Part shown: piece after piece, positions 7,676 through 15,751 of the stretch
Layout: every line of letters begins with the position of its first letter
Position numbering within the stretch: position 1 is the stretch's first letter
DNA from: Alishewanella agri BL06
GTDB lineage: Bacteria; Pseudomonadota; Gammaproteobacteria; Enterobacterales; Alteromonadaceae
Direction: 5' to 3'
DNA: 64,000 nucleotides
Assembly: GCF_000272005.1 (NCBI RefSeq)
Contig: NZ_AKKU01000015.1
Span: 342,433-406,432, forward strand
Program-made: the position numbers and the translations under genes
Notes under the pieces: generated by a model
Databases searched by the model: none
Told to the model about the DNA's origin: nothing
What the model saw: only the letters and a program-made list of their open reading frames with translations

Positions 7676-9751
7676 TCAGAAGCGATAACGGAAGCCCGCT
7701 TCGAAAGAACGTTCAGGACCGACATAGATACCCTGCCGTAAGCCAGAGATATATTGCTTATCGGCCAGGTTTTTGACCGAGCCATACACCGTAAAGCCTT
7801 CGAATACATTGTACTGCGCCATTAAGTCGTACACGGTATAGGCTGGTAGTAAACCACCCCAGATACCGCCGGCGGCATTGGCAGGAATATCAACAATATT
7901 GGTCGGGTCGGCATACTGCTCACCACGATGATGCGCTGTCAGGGCCACACTCAGCGCTTCGCCGGTGTAACTTAGTGCCAGATTCGCCAGTATTTTCGGC
8001 GCATACGGAATCCGGTTACCGGCATTCACACCAGACTTAAACTCCGAGGTCGGCACCCAGGTCGCGTTAGTGTCAATCCGGAAACCGCCACCCAGCTCAT
8101 AACCTAACAAGAATTCCATACCGGTATGTTCGGTTTTACCGGCGTTAGATTGCGACAGATTCGGATCGCTGTTACCGGTAACTACCTGGTTAGCAAAGTT
8201 CATGTAGAACGCCGAGACTTCATAGTTAGCGGCGCCTGCTGTACCCCGCAACCCCAACTCGTAGTTTACTGAGCGTTCACCATCCAACTGCTGATCAGTT
8301 AAGCCATCTAACGCCACGCCATTTGAAGCCGGAGAGAAGGCACGATATACGCCACCATAAAGCTGTGCCTGAGCAGTTAACTCATAGGTCAGGCCGACAC
8401 CCGGCAATAGCTCGGTATTGGTCGTCTTCGCTGAATTATTATTGTCGGTCAGGATCACCCGCTTTTGCTCATAGGATTCAATCCGCAAACCCGGCGTTAC
8501 CGCTAACTCATCGGTCAGTTGGATCCGGCTTTGGGCATAACCGGCGACGCTGGTGGCAGAATCAACAATATGGCGATCATTATTACCAGAGCGATCAGCG
8601 GCACGGGTAGCACGGATCCGAGTATCGTTAGATTCTTCTTCCATTAAGCGCAAGCCCACTTCACTGGCCGCGGCATAACCAAATAGCTGCTGATCGAAGC
8701 TTAACCGGCTCTCAATACCCAGACGCTCAAAGCCACGGTTATTACCGGTCAAAGTGTCGGTATATACCCAACGCCCTGCGGCATTTGACGCTGCAGTATT
8801 GACGTCATACCGCCAGTAATCACGGGTAGTTTCACTCCAGTACACTAAGGTATTTAGCTTGGCGTTATTCCCCAGGATAACCTCATGATTCAGATCCAGA
8901 GCCGTGCGGTCGGTCAGATACCAGTCATCCGGTGCCGGGTTATAACGCTCACCATTCAGGTAATCGGCCAGTAACAAACCACGGTAAGAGATATTGGCTT
9001 CGTTTTCATGATAGGAAAATTTCACCCCGACTTTCTGCTTGTCGCTGATCGCTAAACCGGCTTTAACCATCACATCAGACATATCGTAGCCTTTGTCCAT
9101 AAAGCCATCACTACTGGCTTTGGTGGCTACGACCCCGGCAAAAGCATCTTCTGACTGATTTTTAGCACCGGCTTCGACCGTCATCTCACGCATATTAAAG
9201 GAACCGGCACGGGCGGACAGCTGCACACCGTCATCTGGCGTTTTGGTAATGTAGTTCACTACACCACCGATGGTGGACGGGCCATAGCGTAAAGAGGCAG
9301 AGCCTTTTAACACTTCCACCGACTCTACGCGCTGAATCCGGGTATTAAAATAACGGTCGTTACCGATAAATAAGCCCGGCGCAACCGGCACGCCATCTTC
9401 CAGTAATAACGATTTTGACTCTCCGGCAGACAAGCCGCGGATGCCGAAGTTAGCGACGATTGAGGTTTCTTCTTCGCCTTTGATATTGATGCCCGGTACG
9501 CGGCGCAGCACATCTTCGGTCGATAACGGCTGTACTTGCTCAATTTGAGTGCGGTCAATCAGGATCACTGAGCCAGTCTCCTCAAAACGATGTACCTGCT
9601 GCTGGCCCTTGACCCGGATTACTTCAATTGATGGCATCACCTTGCCGGCGCTGCTTTCAGTAGCGGCTTCTTCTGCTACCGCAGCCAGATTGACCGCTCC
9701 TAAGGATAATGCCACGGCCAATGCCACGGGCTGACGTTTAGTCGACAACAT
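7676..9751 (-). CDS. TonB-dependent receptor, FecA-like (ferric citrate type)
   Basis: Outer-membrane receptor of 691 residues, closest in pattern to ferric-dicitrate-type receptors. Features are a signal peptide ending near LAAVAEE, a TonB-box-like segment (SIEVIRVKG), and a plug with DRTQIEQVQPLSTEDVLRRVPGINI, FGIRGLSAGESKSLLLEDGVP and VLKGSASLRYGPSTIGGVVNYITKTP. The barrel ends in a terminal Phe (FEAGFRYRF). Unlike E. coli FecA, there is no N-terminal signalling (STN) domain: only about 15 residues separate the signal peptide from the TonB box. No fecIR-like genes are nearby, so surface signalling is not expected. Upstream lies only a weak Fur-like sequence. The substrate is inferred from family resemblance. 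Confidence 0.87.
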   Translation of the reverse strand: MLSTKRQPVALAVALSLGAVNLAAVAEEAATESSAGKVMPSIEVIRVKGQQQVHRFEETGSVILIDRTQIEQVQPLSTEDVLRRVPGINIKGEEETSIVANFGIRGLSAGESKSLLLEDGVPVAPGLFIGNDRYFNTRIQRVESVEVLKGSASLRYGPSTIGGVVNYITKTPDDGVQLSARAGSFNMREMTVEAGAKNQSEDAFAGVVATKASSDGFMDKGYDMSDVMVKAGLAISDKQKVGVKFSYHENEANISYRGLLLADYLNGERYNPAPDDWYLTDRTALDLNHEVILGNNAKLNTLVYWSETTRDYWRYDVNTAASNAAGRWVYTDTLTGNNRGFERLGIESRLSFDQQLFGYAAASEVGLRLMEEESNDTRIRATRAADRSGNNDRHIVDSATSVAGYAQSRIQLTDELAVTPGLRIESYEQKRVILTDNNNSAKTTNTELLPGVGLTYELTAQAQLYGGVYRAFSPASNGVALDGLTDQQLDGERSVNYELGLRGTAGAANYEVSAFYMNFANQVVTGNSDPNLSQSNAGKTEHTGMEFLLGYELGGGFRIDTNATWVPTSEFKSGVNAGNRIPYAPKILANLALSYTGEALSVALTAHHRGEQYADPTNIVDIPANAAGGIWGGLLPAYTVYDLMAQYNVFEGFTVYGSVKNLADKQYISGLRQGIYVGPERSFEAGFRYRF

Positions 9752-9817
9752 AAAACCTCACCTGGATAATCATGATGTATGAAATTGCCGCGCATCTTAG
9801 CAACTTCAAACTCAAAC

Positions 9818-9836
9818 AGCAATAATTATCATTTGG
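9818..9836. promoter_or_regulatory. Weak Fur-like site upstream of FecA-like gene
   Basis: AGCAATAATTATCATTTGG shares the ATTATCATT core with the Fur consensus but matches only about 12 of 19 positions. It lies about 70 bp before the receptor start, a plausible place for a promoter-overlapping operator. Confidence 0.35.
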
Positions 9837-9861
9837 CTTTATGGTTGTGTTACTGTCACTA

Positions 9862-10566
9862 TTATTTTACCGGTGCGCCATACAGGGTTTCAGCGCGCTG
9901 GAGTAAAATCCAGCTGGTCAAGATGTACTTATCATTGGATACCGGCACAGCACCACGGTGAGTATGGGTAAAATACGCCGGGGCTATCACCATACGGCCG
10001 GCTTTGGGCTGGATGCTCTGCTGCTGATAGTAAAAATCGGTCTGCCCGCCCTCAGTCACATCATTCAGATAAAACATAAACAGTAAGCTACGGTGCAGCG
10101 GCTCGTTGTCCGGTAATTGCGGATACACCTCGCAATGCCAGTAGTTATAGTTACCCTTACCGGCGGCATATTTTTGTGCCTGAATCGGCCCTAGCCGGTA
10201 TAAAGTACGCATAAAATCAAAAGTTTGCTGCTCGCTAAACTGACCAAAATTATCATGGGTAACCGGCAAGGGTTGACCAGTGACTGGATCGCGGGTGGTA
10301 ATGCCCACTGGCGCAATCAGTGCAAAGTGGTACTTCTTAAAATACTGATGAGCATAGTGCGTGGTCACCTGAAGAATTTGCTGCAACAAAGTGGCATATT
10401 CCGGGTGTTCGTTTAAATAAAGATCGGTACTGATTTTTTTGCTGGTATCCACGCCAGCCCCGGTACGGCCAGCCTGAGTGTATGGGCTTTGCTCAAAAGC
10501 GCTAATCAGCTGTTGGCAAAGTGCCGGGCTTAACGCATTATCATAAACTTCAATAAAATTGGTCAT
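9862..10566 (-). CDS. 2OG-Fe(II) oxygenase, prolyl-4-hydroxylase type
   Basis: Predicted non-haem iron dioxygenase of 234 residues that would couple oxidation of a substrate to decarboxylation of 2-oxoglutarate. The C-terminal half carries the jelly-roll signatures. YNYWHCEVYP supplies the first His and an acidic ligand in a His-x-Glu arrangement instead of the commoner His-x-Asp. Later come GGQTDFYYQQQSIQPKAGRMVIAP, THTHRGAVPVSNDKYILTSWI with the second His, and a basic residue for 2OG. The substrate is unknown. Its 5' end faces the thioesterase gene with 15 bp between start codons, so the two may share a divergent promoter region. Such enzymes often accompany iron-uptake genes, as here. Confidence 0.78.
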   Translation of the reverse strand: MTNFIEVYDNALSPALCQQLISAFEQSPYTQAGRTGAGVDTSKKISTDLYLNEHPEYATLLQQILQVTTHYAHQYFKKYHFALIAPVGITTRDPVTGQPLPVTHDNFGQFSEQQTFDFMRTLYRLGPIQAQKYAAGKGNYNYWHCEVYPQLPDNEPLHRSLLFMFYLNDVTEGGQTDFYYQQQSIQPKAGRMVIAPAYFTHTHRGAVPVSNDKYILTSWILLQRAETLYGAPVK

Positions 10567-10581
10567 GTAAGGGTCCTACTG

Positions 10582-10983
10582 ATGTTTACCGAGGTTATCC
10601 AGCCCCGTTTTTCTGATACTGATGCCTTAGGGCATATTAACAATACGGTGTTTGCGGTCTGGTTTGAAAGCGCCCGCCAACCGGTGTTCCGGATTTTTAC
10701 TCCGGACTTGGATGTCAAAAAATGGGCTCTGATTATTGCTGGTATTCAACTGAATTACCATGCCCAAACCCACTACGGCGAGCCGGTCGAAATCCGTACC
10801 TGGATCAGTGAAATCGGTAACCGCTCCTTTAAGGTTTATCAGGAAGCCTGGCAACACGGCCAAAAAACCGTGTCTGGTACTGCGGCAATGGTCAAATTCG
10901 ATTATCAACAGCAACAGGCCAGTCTATTAACAGAAGCGGAACGGGCGCAACTTAGCGCACATCAGCCTACCGCCGAAAACTAA
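10582..10983 (+). CDS. Acyl-CoA thioesterase, YbgC/FadM hot-dog family
   Basis: A single hot-dog domain protein (133 residues) of the 4-hydroxybenzoyl-CoA thioesterase group, expected to hydrolyse an acyl-CoA in the cytoplasm. The N-terminal signature DTDALGHINNTVFAVWFESAR carries the catalytic Asp and the helix start. RTWISEIGNRSFKVYQEAW and SGTAAMVKFDYQQQQ are typical later strands. AAGGG precedes the ATG. The acyl substrate is not determinable. Confidence 0.85.
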   Translation: MFTEVIQPRFSDTDALGHINNTVFAVWFESARQPVFRIFTPDLDVKKWALIIAGIQLNYHAQTHYGEPVEIRTWISEIGNRSFKVYQEAWQHGQKTVSGTAAMVKFDYQQQQASLLTEAERAQLSAHQPTAEN

Positions 10984-11071
10984 CGACTGAGCGAAAGCGG
11001 CTGGCATGCGTATTAATAACTGCTTAAGTTACTCAAAAAAGCTTAGCCAAAATAACAGGGGACACTTTTAT

Positions 11072-12796
11072 ATGCAGAAAAAATTGATAACGCTGCTGCT
11101 GGGACTAACGGTGATCTCGTCACCGTTAGTGCAGGCTTTCGACCGAATTACCGGAAAAGATTTTGCCAGCCGTTCCGAGGTCATCGCCAGTGAAGCCATG
11201 GCGGCCACCAGTCACCCGCTGGCAACACAGATTGCGCTGGATGTGATGAAACAAGGCGGCAACGCCATCGATGCCGCTATCGCCGCCAATGCTGCGCTGG
11301 GCTTAATGGAACCAACCGGTAACGGCATTGGTGGTGATCTGTATGCCATGATCTGGGATGCCAAAAGCGGCAAGCTCTATGGTCTGAATGCCTCAGGTCG
11401 TTCACCGCTGGGATTAAGTTACGACACCTTAAAGGCGGAACTGGAGAAACTGGGCCGTACTGATTTACCACCACACGGCATGCTACCAATCAGTGTGCCG
11501 GGCACTATCGACGGCTGGTTTGAAATGCACAAAAAGTTTGGCAAGCTGCCAATGCCGCAGCTGTTACAGCCAACCATTGACTATGCTGAAAAAGGCTTCC
11601 CGGTCACTGAGTTAATTGCCTATTATTGGGACCGCAGTGTGCCAATTTTAAGCCCGCAGCCGGGCGATTTTAAAGGCACCTTTACCATCAATGGCAAGGC
11701 GCCGGCCAAGGGTCAGATCTTTAAAAACCCGGGCTTAGCTTACACCCTACGTACGGTAGCGAAAGAGGGGCGCGATGCTTTCTACCGCGGCGAAATCACC
11801 CGCAAAATTGATAAGTTTATGACGGAAAATGGTGGCTATCTGCGCTTTGCAGATTTTGCCAATCATCGCTCAGACTGGGTTGAACCGGTAGGTGTGGATT
11901 ACAAAGGCTATACGCTGTGGGAGTTACCACCGAACGGCCAGGGCATTGCCGCACTGCAAATGCTGCAAATTCTGAAAAACTTTGATTTAGCCGCGCTGGG
12001 CTACAATACCCCGGAAAGCATCCATCTGATGGTAGAAGCAAAAAAACTGGCGTTTGAAGATCGCGCCAAGTTTTATGCCGATATGGACTTTTACAAAACA
12101 CCAATCAGTAAGCTGATTTCTGAGGAATACGGCCGCGAACGCGCCAAACTGATTGGTCAACGCGCTGCACAGCGGGTTGATGCCGGAAATCCGCACCTGT
12201 ATGAGGGCGATACCATCTATATGACAACGGCCGATAAAGACGGCAATATGGTATCGCTGATCCAGAGTAATTACCGTGGTATGGGCTCTGGCGTAGTAGT
12301 GCCGGGCTTAGGCTTTGTGTTCCAGGATCGGGGCCAGTTGTTTTCAATGGATAAAAACCATGCCAACGTTTACGAGCCGGGCAAACGTGCCTTTAATACT
12401 ATCATTCCGGCCTTTGTTACCAAAGACAACAAACCGCTGATCAGCTACGGCGTGATGGGCGGTGCCATGCAGCCACAAGGTCATGTGCAAATTCTGGTCA
12501 ACATGGTCGACTTTGGCATGAATCTGCAGGAAGCCGGTGATGCCGCCCGTTGGCAGCATCTTGGCAGTACTGAACCTACGGACGGCCAGGATGCCTATCT
12601 GAAAAACGGTGGCTATATTGAAGTGGAGCGTGGTATTCCGTTTGAAACCGTGCGCGAACTGCAAAAACGTGGTCACGACGTACGTTATGGCCTGGGGGGT
12701 TATGGTGGCTATCAGGCGATTATGAAAGACCCTATTAATGGTGTTTGGATTGGTGCCTCGGAATCGCGTAAAGACGGCCAGGCTGCAGGCTATTAA
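11072..12796 (+). CDS. ggt: Gamma-glutamyltransferase
   Basis: Periplasmic gamma-glutamyltranspeptidase that cleaves glutathione and other gamma-glutamyl compounds. It is made as a pre-proenzyme that splits itself at a threonine. A signal peptide (MQKKLITLLLGLTVISSPLVQA) begins at 11072, where GGGGA lies upstream; the frame is open 66 bases earlier without a ribosome-binding site. N-terminal family blocks ASEAMAATSHPLATQIALDVMKQGGNAIDAA and GNGIGGDLYAMIWD are present. The autoprocessing site is the Thr at residue 381 (GDT^I-Y-M-T-T), followed by the small-subunit motifs RGMGSGVVVPGLGFVFQDRG and KRAFNTIIPAF. The 574-residue length is standard. It is monocistronic with a strong terminator. Confidence 0.92.
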   Translation: MQKKLITLLLGLTVISSPLVQAFDRITGKDFASRSEVIASEAMAATSHPLATQIALDVMKQGGNAIDAAIAANAALGLMEPTGNGIGGDLYAMIWDAKSGKLYGLNASGRSPLGLSYDTLKAELEKLGRTDLPPHGMLPISVPGTIDGWFEMHKKFGKLPMPQLLQPTIDYAEKGFPVTELIAYYWDRSVPILSPQPGDFKGTFTINGKAPAKGQIFKNPGLAYTLRTVAKEGRDAFYRGEITRKIDKFMTENGGYLRFADFANHRSDWVEPVGVDYKGYTLWELPPNGQGIAALQMLQILKNFDLAALGYNTPESIHLMVEAKKLAFEDRAKFYADMDFYKTPISKLISEEYGRERAKLIGQRAAQRVDAGNPHLYEGDTIYMTTADKDGNMVSLIQSNYRGMGSGVVVPGLGFVFQDRGQLFSMDKNHANVYEPGKRAFNTIIPAFVTKDNKPLISYGVMGGAMQPQGHVQILVNMVDFGMNLQEAGDAARWQHLGSTEPTDGQDAYLKNGGYIEVERGIPFETVRELQKRGHDVRYGLGGYGGYQAIMKDPINGVWIGASESRKDGQAAGY

Positions 12797-12808
12797 GCTT
12801 ATCATCAC

Positions 12809-12835
12809 AGGGCGACCAGGGGGTCGCCCTTTTTT
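12809..12835 (+). terminator. Rho-independent terminator of ggt
   Basis: AGGGCGACC and GGTCGCCCT form a perfect 9-bp stem with a 4-base loop, followed by six T. It lies 13 bp after the ggt stop and just before the convergent thioesterase gene. Confidence 0.92.
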
Positions 12836-12842
12836 ATGCGCG

Positions 12843-13400
12843 CTAAATCACCAGCTCGACTTTGGCATCAAAATGCTGGCGGATTTCACACACTGCCTGC
12901 TCCAGACAACCGGCGAACGGCTCAGCTGAAGCTGGTTTTTGCTTGCGCAACTCTATACGCTCCGCCGCTTTTAAGTAGCGCATTACTTCTTCTTTGCTGC
13001 GCAAAATCAAGCGTGGTACGGCTACGGGTTTACCGGTTTCGGCATCTTTGGCAATCATCGTAAAGTACGACGAATTACAATGCTTGATTTGACCCGTCTG
13101 AATATTTTGCGCTTCAACCCGGATCCCGACCACCATCGAACTGGTACCGACAAAATTTACCGATGCATTTAGAGTAACTAATTCGCCAACTTCAATCGGG
13201 CTTAGAAAATCCACCCGATCTACCGATGCCGTCACACAATACTTACCACTAAATTTGGAGCCACAGGCAAAGGCAATCTGGTCCATCAGTGATAACAGAT
13301 AGCCACCGTGGATTTTGCCGCTAAAGTTGGAATGCGATGGCAACATCAGCTGAGACAGCGTAATGTGAGAACAGGCAACGGTTTTATAATCCAGACTCAT
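12843..13400 (-). CDS. Acyl-CoA thioesterase (hot-dog, YciA/ACOT-like)
   Basis: A cytoplasmic acyl-CoA hydrolase of 185 residues with one hot-dog domain. The signature HSNFSGKIHGGYLLSLMDQIAFACG is typical of the acyl-CoA hydrolase (YciA/BFIT) group, followed by TASVDRVDFLSPIEVGELVTLNASVNFVGTSSM and later SSYFTMIAKD. The last ~45 residues are a charged helical tail. It lies 24 bp downstream of the DUF2288 gene and may share its transcript. Confidence 0.86.
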   Translation of the reverse strand: MSLDYKTVACSHITLSQLMLPSHSNFSGKIHGGYLLSLMDQIAFACGSKFSGKYCVTASVDRVDFLSPIEVGELVTLNASVNFVGTSSMVVGIRVEAQNIQTGQIKHCNSSYFTMIAKDAETGKPVAVPRLILRSKEEVMRYLKAAERIELRKQKPASAEPFAGCLEQAVCEIRQHFDAKVELVI

Positions 13401-13424
13401 AACTTGCTCCGGCGCAGTGGGCGC

Positions 13425-13781
13425 TTAGTTTAACTGTTGCGGTAACGGCTTATCCTGTACCAACACCCAGGGCGAAATCACTACCGCCCATAACTCTGCC
13501 TGTTGCTGATACCATTGCTGCGCTTGCTGCTCACTGGTGCGCTCAACCTGGCCGCTTTGCAGCCACTGGGCAACCTGCTGTTTATCATCACGGCTAAAAG
13601 CAAAGGCAACACTAATCAGATCCAGCTCAGCGGCAACACTAATTACACTGCCGGCGGCATAAAATTTTTGCAATTCCAGCCAGTTAATCCGGGCGGTTTC
13701 ACTGATAATTTTCGCCCGGACCAGCTCCGGGTTCTCAGCTTCTTCAGCCAGCCAGGCGTCTGGCGGGGTGGGTTTATTCAT
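13425..13781 (-). CDS. DUF2288-like small protein
   Basis: A predicted cytoplasmic protein of 118 residues matching the DUF2288 pattern (LVRAKIISETARINWLELQKFYAAGSVISVAAELDLISVAFAFSRDD, then a Q-rich helix and WAVVISPWVLVQ). No function is known for the family. I chose the ATG at 13781 (MNKPTPPDAWL); a longer in-frame extension would overlap glrR and has a biased, unlikely sequence. It follows glrR by 22 bp, so it is probably the last or next-to-last gene of the glrK-qseG-glrR transcript. Confidence 0.7.
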   Translation of the reverse strand: MNKPTPPDAWLAEEAENPELVRAKIISETARINWLELQKFYAAGSVISVAAELDLISVAFAFSRDDKQQVAQWLQSGQVERTSEQQAQQWYQQQAELWAVVISPWVLVQDKPLPQQLN

Positions 13782-13803
13782 ATTTTTTATCCTGCACGGT
13801 GTC

Positions 13804-15153
13804 CTATTCCAGTTCATCACCCTGTTCGGCGACTTGCTGGGCACTGAGTTCATGTTTCTTCAGCAACTTATAAAAGTCGGTACGATTGCGACCAGCCAGT
13901 TCGGCGGCCCGGGTCACATTGCCTTCCGTCATCTGCAACACCCGGATCAGATACTGGCGCTCAAACTGGTCACGGGCTTCGGTTAACGTTGGCCAATAGC
14001 TGCTATTTTGCGATAGTGCCTGCTCGACCAATAACGCCGAAATCACCGGGCTTTGCGTTAAGGCCACACACTGCTCGACCACGTTGACCAGCTGCCGCAC
14101 ATTACCCGGCCACTTTGCAGTCGCTAACAGCTGTAGCGCGTCATCGGAAAAGCGGGTTACCTTAACGTGATGCCGCTCGGCACTTTGCTGCAGCACATGA
14201 CGGGCTAACAGCGGAATATCCTCGGCCCGCTGTTCCAGCGTCGGCAACTGCAAATTGACGACGTTTAAGCGATAGTATAAATCCTCGCGGAAACTACCAT
14301 CGGCCATCGCCTGCTGCAAATCACGGTGCGTGGCAGACAATACCCGCACATTAATCGGCATCGTCTTAGCACTACCCACCGGCCGGATCTGCCGTTCCTG
14401 TAAGGCCCGCAATAATTTCACCTGCAAGGCCACCGGCATATCGCCAATTTCGTCTAAAAACAGCGTGCCACCGTCAGCCTCGCGAAATAAACCGGCGTGT
14501 TCAGTCACCGCGCCGGTAAAGGCGCCTTTACTATGGCCAAAAAGTTCGGATTCCAGCAAATGCTCCGGCAAGGCACCACAGTTAATCGCCACAAAGGGCT
14601 TGGTCGCCCGCGGACTGGCATTATGAATCGCTTTAGCTAACAGTTCTTTACCGGTACCACTGGCACCGGTAATCAGCACACTCACATCGCGCTGCGCTAC
14701 CCGGTACGCTTGCTCCAGCACATTTTGCATCAGCGGGCTACGGGTAATAATGGCCTCGCGCCATTGTTCCTGCTCCGGTAAAGATTGATTCAGCGCCCGC
14801 TGTAATACTTCACGTAATTCAGCCGGGTTAAGCGGCTTAGTTAAAAAGCCAAACACACCACGCTGGGTCGCCGCCACAGCTTCCGGGATTGAACCATGAG
14901 CAGTCATCAGGATCACCGGTAAGCCTTTATAACGCTTAGCGATTTCATCAAACAGACTCATACCGTCTAACCCCGGCATCCGCAGGTCGCTCAGCACCAC
15001 ATCCACGCTTTGTTTCGCCAACAAGGCTAATGCCGTTTCAGCGCTGTCGGCATTAATCACCTGATAACCTTCTCCTTCCAGCCGCAGCGTCAACAGCCGC
15101 AGTAAGCTCGGATCATCATCGACTAACAATAAACGTGGGTTATCCCGGGCCAT
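13804..15153 (-). CDS. glrR: Sigma-54-dependent response regulator GlrR (QseF)
   Basis: A 449-residue NtrC-type activator. The receiver domain at 1-120 has the phospho-acceptor Asp56 (VVLSDLRMPG). The AAA+ domain has Walker A GASGTGKE at 163-170 and the sigma-54 contact loop GAFTGA at 210-215, with ESELFGHSKG just before it. A Fis-type helix-turn-helix is at the C terminus (TEGNVTRAAELAGRNRTDFYKLLKKH). In E. coli GlrR activates glmY; targets here are unknown. It overlaps qseG by 14 bp and sits in the same glrK-qseG-glrR order as in enterobacteria, which is the main reason for naming it. Confidence 0.92.
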   Translation of the reverse strand: MARDNPRLLLVDDDPSLLRLLTLRLEGEGYQVINADSAETALALLAKQSVDVVLSDLRMPGLDGMSLFDEIAKRYKGLPVILMTAHGSIPEAVAATQRGVFGFLTKPLNPAELREVLQRALNQSLPEQEQWREAIITRSPLMQNVLEQAYRVAQRDVSVLITGASGTGKELLAKAIHNASPRATKPFVAINCGALPEHLLESELFGHSKGAFTGAVTEHAGLFREADGGTLFLDEIGDMPVALQVKLLRALQERQIRPVGSAKTMPINVRVLSATHRDLQQAMADGSFREDLYYRLNVVNLQLPTLEQRAEDIPLLARHVLQQSAERHHVKVTRFSDDALQLLATAKWPGNVRQLVNVVEQCVALTQSPVISALLVEQALSQNSSYWPTLTEARDQFERQYLIRVLQMTEGNVTRAAELAGRNRTDFYKLLKKHELSAQQVAEQGDELE

Positions 15154-15751
15154 TATTGCCTCCGTTATTGTTTTCTACCGGTTGCTGATTGAGTTCAGCT
15201 TCAATTTGGGTCAGGGCATCAATTTTCTTTTGCAGTTCACGGTTGGTTTTTTGTAGCCGTTCCAGCTGGTCTTGTTGCTGGGCATTGAGCCGGGTGACAG
15301 CCGTTACTGCGGACTCTGCCTCTAACAATTTTTGATTGAAGGTCAGCTCCCAGCTAAACAAAGCGGCCAGCCGTGGCGGCAAACTTAATAGCACTTCAGT
15401 TAACTGGGTTTGCACCCGAAACCGGCTGACATAAGGCATATCCGGATGCAAATTCAGTAAAGCTAACTGAAACTGACTCACCTCATCCTGTGTTTCCAGA
15501 CTGGCTAACCGCAAGCGCTCGGCTTCCGGTTCAAGCAAAATACGCTGCTTATAATCGAGCCAGGCTTTTAGCGTTGCCGGCTCGTCATTAAATGCCAGAA
15601 TATCCTCCGGCTCCGGCTCCGTCAGCTCTAATGCCGGTGGTTGCTCCGGCACAATTTCAACCGGCGGCTCTGATGGTGGCGGCAGCGGGGGCGCGGTTAG
15701 CTGGCAGGCGGTTAACAGCGCCAGCGACACGAGAACTAAAGATTGCTTCAT
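15140..15751 (-). CDS. qseG: QseG-like lipoprotein
   Basis: An outer-membrane lipoprotein candidate of 203 residues. The signal peptide ends in the lipobox LLTAC (Cys16). A Pro/Glu-rich linker (about residues 20-50) and an alpha-helical body with a C-terminal coiled coil (QQDQLERLQKTNRELQKKIDALTQIEAELNQ) follow. Sequence identity to enterobacterial QseG is not obvious by eye; the assignment rests on position between the GlrK-type kinase and GlrR, lipoprotein nature and size. It overlaps glrK by 4 bp (ATGA) and glrR by 14 bp, so the three are translationally coupled. Confidence 0.72.
   Translation of the reverse strand: MKQSLVLVSLALLTACQLTAPPLPPPSEPPVEIVPEQPPALELTEPEPEDILAFNDEPATLKAWLDYKQRILLEPEAERLRLASLETQDEVSQFQLALLNLHPDMPYVSRFRVQTQLTEVLLSLPPRLAALFSWELTFNQKLLEAESAVTAVTRLNAQQQDQLERLQKTNRELQKKIDALTQIEAELNQQPVENNNGGNNGPG

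Noticed and set aside
7676..9751. FecA-type transcriptional signalling via an N-terminal STN domain
   Set aside because: There is no room for an STN domain between the signal peptide and TonB box, and no fecI/fecR genes are adjacent.
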